Of a stretch of DNA of 64,000 nt, positions 59,387 to 64,000 are shown piece by piece. A program made the translations under genes and the position numbers. The notes under the pieces are model-generated. The model was not told the origin of the DNA and searched no databases. It saw nothing but the letters and a program-made list of their open reading frames with translations. The first letter of the stretch is position 1; each line of letters opens with the position of its first letter. Source of the stretch: Aulostomus chinensis. Its lineage: Eukaryota > Chordata > Actinopteri > Syngnathiformes > Aulostomidae. The DNA lies in contig JBBMOA010000017.1 of the NCBI GenBank assembly GCA_037954235.1, positions 18,476,527-18,540,526 of the forward strand, written 5' to 3'.

Positions 59387-61924
59387 CACCGTAGCTGAAA
59401 CAGACGAGAACGTCCTGTCAGCGAGTCGGACGGGTTTTTTTTCCCTCAAGATCCATTTGGAACATGATTCTGAACGTATGGACAAACTCAAATACTGGAC
59501 AGTCACAATACAGTTCTGACAGAACCACAAAGACTCTGATGAGACGCATCCACGCTTCATCAATCAGCTGCTTGCGTCCTCCTGACAGCTGCTGGTCCTT
59601 TAAGCCGCCGTTCCCGCCGTGCCACGCCCTTCCTCTCCTTCAAAAATGCTCTCTCAACAATGCATTTCTCAGGAATTATTCATGACAAGTAAATTATTGA
59701 ATATTTTGATTATTAAAGGATGATTTTGAAATGACAGTGTGTACCGTTATAGGGTTCTCACAGCAAGGATGCATGTTGGGGAATCTGAAGCGCAAATGTT
59801 TTAAATTCCAAATGCAGTGATGGTGTCCTTGAAATACACTTTAGATTCCTCGCTGGTTTCCCGCTCTTGATAAAGCATGTTTGCTTTGCTGCCATTGCAC
59901 CTCATGAAAAATGGATGAACTCCCATTGGTTTTTGCCGCCCATCGCTCCTTATATTTGCACAGTGTCCAGGGAACACATTTGGGTTACCCCCCCCCCCCC
60001 CTACCTCTGTGGCTTGTTATGGGGGTGAATAACTTAACACATATTTCAGCCTGACACACTTTTGCTCTGGGTCTCCCCTGGGTTGTCAGTTCATGAGCCC
60101 GCACACGCTGTTTTATTTAAAAGTGGGGTCTGCCTGTGGATGTAATCTTCTGTTGTGTATTATGGAGTTTTCAGGCCCTTCCCTGTGACCTTGCAGGGGT
60201 GGTGCAGGAGTCTGGGGTCTCGCTAGCACAGGTACCAGCAGAGAAAAGAGCCTCATTCTGGCAGGTTTGTGATCTGATCTATTAAAAAGAGGAAATTGCT
60301 CTTCTGTAAGCCGCAGAGAACACGCACTACACAATCGATCACCGCAGAACGGTCCAAACTGCGAGGTGATTTATCTCAGGATATTGTCATCATTTAGACG
60401 ATTCATCATACACCCTAGTAGGAGAATCTGCCAGAAAAATACCCGACGAGCATGAAACATAAGTAACAGTAATGATGCTAAAAAGCAGAGCGGCTCATAG
60501 CGTGGAAATGAAATCAGGGTTCTTGTCAAGACTGCGCGCGCACCCCCCCCCCCCCACACACACACACACACACACAATAACTCATGCTAATCTCAGAACC
60601 GATAACATCCTGGAAATCAGAGTGGTGTGGCGCTGCAAAATGACACATAAATCATGTGCAAGGGAATGGATGCAAAATACTGCAGTTTGCGTGATGTATA
60701 TAAGTAGATGTCCATGAAGCTCTCCTATAAATATGTGTCTTGTTGTGTAAGATTTTCTCTGGAAATTGCGGCACTATTTATCATTTTCTGATGTGAAATT
60801 ATTCATTATTGATGTTTCTCACTCAGTCGTTCTCCTGTTCCATCCTTCCATGTTGCTCTGCCGCAGCAGGAGTCTGTGTAAGGCAATAACCGTCTCTCAA
60901 ACAGGAAACGGGGAGTTCACGCCGAGTGTTTAAGATGGCAGGCAGCAGGTGCTTCGCCCACTGGAGGGCACTGTTAACGGTGAGTCGCTGCTGTGGAAGG
61001 TGTGAGACACCTTGTCCAGCTCACCAGATGGACTCACTGGAGCATGTCAGAGAGCTCTGACAGCTACAAGCTAGTCCTTCACGACTGTCACCATCTATAA
61101 ACAAATTATGGTCACACTTTAGTTCACGCTACACTAAGCTTGTGTGAGTAAAATGTGTGAGTGTGTGTGTGTACGCGTGTAAGTGCACAAACACATTAAC
61201 TGATAAAGTATTTTTCTACCCTGCGATTTATTTTTGATTTAATCTCTCAAAAGGAAAACATCAAAATGCATCAGAATTATTAATGCATCCATTGCTAGTT
61301 TGGAAAAATAATCAGCTTTTATTGCATTTGATTGCCTCTGACATTTAATAAAATCCCTTTCATGTACATTTCTTTCTTTCTCTCAACAGCTTCCATGATA
61401 TGTGACCTGGTGACCAAAGCCATGCCAGTTATTACTGCTATGAATTTACAAATAAGGCAATCCTCTTGTTTTAATTGGATTTAACTGCCTCCTATAGTTT
61501 AAATGAAAATTTTACAAAGAAAATGAATCCTTTCTCTAAAATATCTTCCACGTCACGTGACCCAGGGACTTCAAGTCAGTGCCGGATGATTGAATTTGTA
61601 CTGCCTCCTATACTTCATATAAATATTCTGTGTCCTAATGGGAAAATGAAGGTTTAATCTCCGTTAGCTTTCATCTGATGTGTTCTCGAGTCTTCAAGAG
61701 AATTTAGGACGAGTGCCTCGGGTAAATGTGTTCAAAAACTGTACATGGAGACACCTTCGAGGAGGGATCGTGGCTGTGGTTAAGATGGAGAGCCCGAGGC
61801 CTCTCTTCCCCTCACTCATTTGCAGCAGAGCGCGTCGTCGGATGCTGCGTCTCCGCTCATCTCTGCCTCTACTGCGCAGTCGCAGTTTCTCCAGGACCCA
61901 GGGCAGAGGAGGGAGACAGAAAAA
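59387..61924. other. Spacer and TMEM179 5' region
   Basis: Contains the ELYS-like 3' UTR (ATTAAA at 59712-59717), poly-C runs at about 59989-60001, a poly-C/(AC)n tract (60543-60575) and a GC-richer stretch just before TMEM179 (about 61790-61920) that is probably its 5' UTR. An upstream in-frame opening before ATG 61925 has no convincing alternative ATG. No other gene is seen. Confidence 0.55.
60543..60575. repeat. Poly-C followed by (AC)n
   Basis: About 13 C residues passing into an AC dinucleotide run. Confidence 0.95.
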
Positions 61925-63132
61925 ATGGCCCTCGATAATTTAATTTTCGCCCAATGCATTCTTTATTTTTTAGCGTTTGTATTCGGTTTCATCGCCGTGG
62001 TGCCTCTGTCTGAAAACAAGGAGGATTTTGGTGGGAAATGTTTGCTGTTCACGCATGGAATGTGGCAGAACGAGAACATCACTGTGTCGAAGCAGCGCTT
62101 CATCGTGGAGGAGTGGGGACCCAAGTCCTCCTGCAGCTTCATCACTTTTGTCGGGATAGCGTCTCTCATCCTGTCCGCAGTGCAGGCCTGGAGGCTCCTC
62201 TTCTTTCTTTGCAAAGGACACGACGAGTGAGTTGACGGTATTGACGGTCTAGACTTGCGGCTGCGGCACCGGCTACATTAACGGCTTAGAACCTGTCCAT
62301 CTCCCACGCCCTTGAAAGCACGTTGTAGTGTAATGCTTCCATCTTTACTACAGATATGAAATGCATTAGCCTTCCTTTATGTAAACCGAGCAGGTAACAT
62401 ACCTCACGCTGTCAGGAACTGCTGTCTTTCATACATTTAAAAAAACCCACCCACTGTATTTTCATGTGGCTGATCCTCCCTCACTGAAGCAGCTGTGGCC
62501 TGCAGGCGTTACCGTAGATGACTAACATGATGTTACAGCTGCGCTATCGACATCAACCTTGATGCTGTTTCCTTGTGCAGCTCCATCTTTAACGCCTTCC
62601 TCAACCTGCTGATCAGCTCCCTGGTGGTGTTCACCGTCTTCCTGTCCAGCACCATCGTCAGTGTGGGCTTCAACCTGTGGTGTGACTCCATCACTGAGGG
62701 TGGGACCATGCCCAGCAGGTGAGGCAGCCACACACAAACTCAGCTTTTTCCGAGAGGTTAATCGTACGCCATCGTAACGGTTCGTGCGCTGTCTTTGTTG
62801 CAGCTGTGAGGACCTGCAGGACACTGATCTAGAACTGGGCCTGGACAACTCTGCGTTCTATGACCAGTTTGCTATAGCTCAGGTAAGCTCTGACCTCATC
62901 AGGTGGCCAACCGAAAGAGAAAATCCTGAATCTCATAATAATGGTGTTCCTCCTGCAGTTTGGCCTGTGGGCTGCCTGGCTGACCTGGCTGGGGATCGCA
63001 GTGATGGCCTTCCTGAAGGTTTACCACAACTACAGACAAGAGGACCTGCTGGACAGCCTGATCCACGAGAAGGACCTGCTGCTTGGTCGCTCCTCACGCC
63101 GCAACTCGGACCTCAAAACTGGCCTCATCTAG
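61925..63132 (+). CDS. tmem179: TMEM179, four-pass membrane protein, 230 aa
   Basis: Exons: 61925-62226, 62581-62718, 62804-62882, 62959-63132; 693 nt, in frame (human 233 aa). The N-terminus MALDNLIFAQCILYFLAFVF forms the first membrane segment, followed by the family block VVPLSENKEDFGGKCLLF, a second segment (ITFVGIASLILSAVQAWRLL), a third (AFLNLLISSLVVFTVFLSST) and a fourth (FGLWAAWLTWLGIAVMAFL). The conserved loop LGLDNSAFYDQFAIAQ and the cytoplasmic tail VYHNYRQEDLLDSLIHEKDL are hallmarks of TMEM179 and separate it from TMEM179B. The protein is mainly neural in vertebrates; its molecular function is not established. ATTAAA at 63403-63408 may serve as polyadenylation signal. Confidence 0.95.
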
Positions 63133-64000
63133 ACAACAGAGGACGCACAGTCACGCTCACCCCTATTTAACCGTACCGTCACTTACCTGCCATGAGAACC
63201 ACCAGTGCAGACAATCAAAATCAATTGGCTTTTGCTCCCATTGAACTCGAATCGAAGCGAAGTGAAGGCTTTAGCTTTGTTCTTCAAATGTTATCGATTT
63301 TCTCTTTAAAAAAAAAAAAATCAGCCAATTGTTAATCCTCCAACAGCCCTGCTTTACTGAGTTGAGTCATCCACAGTGTGCATTCCTCCTCAAAGCTCTA
63401 GTATTAAAACCATTTAATGAAGTTACTCTCAACTCATGACTTTCCATTCAGCAACGCAGTGTTATCACCGGCTGGGCCAGGCTGATGGATAATGTTGTCT
63501 TTGTGAAACTTCTGCATGGATCTAATGCATGATGACTTTATAAGGTGGATTTTTGATGTAAAAGGGATGTTATCTTGTTTTATACACCGATACATGTGTT
63601 CCTAAGGTAGGCTTTTATTCTGGTAGGACGCGCACTTGGTGAACTTAGACCCTCTTTGCATGCTGCAGCAAAGTAAAACCTGCTTTTGCAGTGTATACAT
63701 AATTATAAAGAGTTTTTTTTTTTAATATAAAAATGACATTGACAACATTTAATGTAACAGGCAGCCAGTCCCCCCCCCCCCCCACAAAAAAATGCTTTTA
63801 GCAATTTGTGTGAGGCAAATAATCAATCCTATCTTGTGCCATATAGTAACTCAGGCTTCTCCTTCTCACCTTTTAGGCTACAAACCGATGTACTGTATTA
63901 CTGTGAATAGATGCACAGATATGCATGCGCTCCCTGTTGCACATCACTCAGTTATTGTCAGGAAGAAAGCAATTGATCTGCTTGATGTTTTTGATAGGCA
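63133..64000. other. TMEM179 3'UTR and right window edge
   Basis: Probable long 3' UTR with ATTAAA at 63403-63408, a poly-A run near 63308 and a poly-C run at about 63771-63783. No further gene is visible before the window ends. Confidence 0.5.

Noticed and set aside
1..64000. CRISPR arrays, bacterial operons, tRNA or rRNA genes
   Set aside because: None seen; the only tRNA-like boxes are within the two SINEs, and repeats are microsatellites.

Overview
The window is nuclear DNA of a ray-finned fish, most likely a teleost with a compact genome. The evidence is split genes with mostly 70-500 bp GT-AG introns, vertebrate-only proteins (ASB2, peripherin, ZPI serpin, TMEM179), abundant dinucleotide microsatellites, tRNA-derived SINEs of the fish type and an L2-like LINE relic. 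No prokaryotic, organellar or viral genes are seen.

Eleven protein-coding genes can be read exon by exon, and every multi-exon model closes with a coding length divisible by three. Left block: FAM181A (+, 753-1511), ASB2 (-, 2148-5265), a 4.4 kb spacer with a long-inverted-repeat MITE, CCDC197 (+, 9671-11928), OTUB2 (+, 13395-15179), DDX24 (-, 15371-19954), SERPINA10 (-, 21273-22840), ATXN3 (-, 26168-30702). These are all human 14q32 genes. Right block: UBR1 (+, 31194-46961, 47 coding exons), a peripherin-2-type tetraspanin (-, 49752-51164), a propeller-less ELYS-domain gene (+, 53085-59386) and TMEM179 (+, 61925-63132). UBR1 is on human 15q15 and TMEM179 on 14q32, so the window joins segments now on two human chromosomes.

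Several genes belong to the ubiquitin system: ASB2 (CUL5 substrate receptor), OTUB2 and ATXN3 (deubiquitinases) and UBR1 (N-degron E3). ATXN3 and UBR1 start head to head with 491 bp between their start codons. There is no evidence that the genes form a functional operon-like unit; most of the order is inherited vertebrate synteny.

The points most worth a second look are the 889-residue ELYS-like protein without the beta-propeller, the UBR1/peripherin tail-to-tail pair that mirrors human UBR2/PRPH2, the ATXN3/UBR1 shared promoter interval, an intact CCDC197, a GC-AG intron in UBR1, and an ATXN3 with only four glutamines at the polyQ site.
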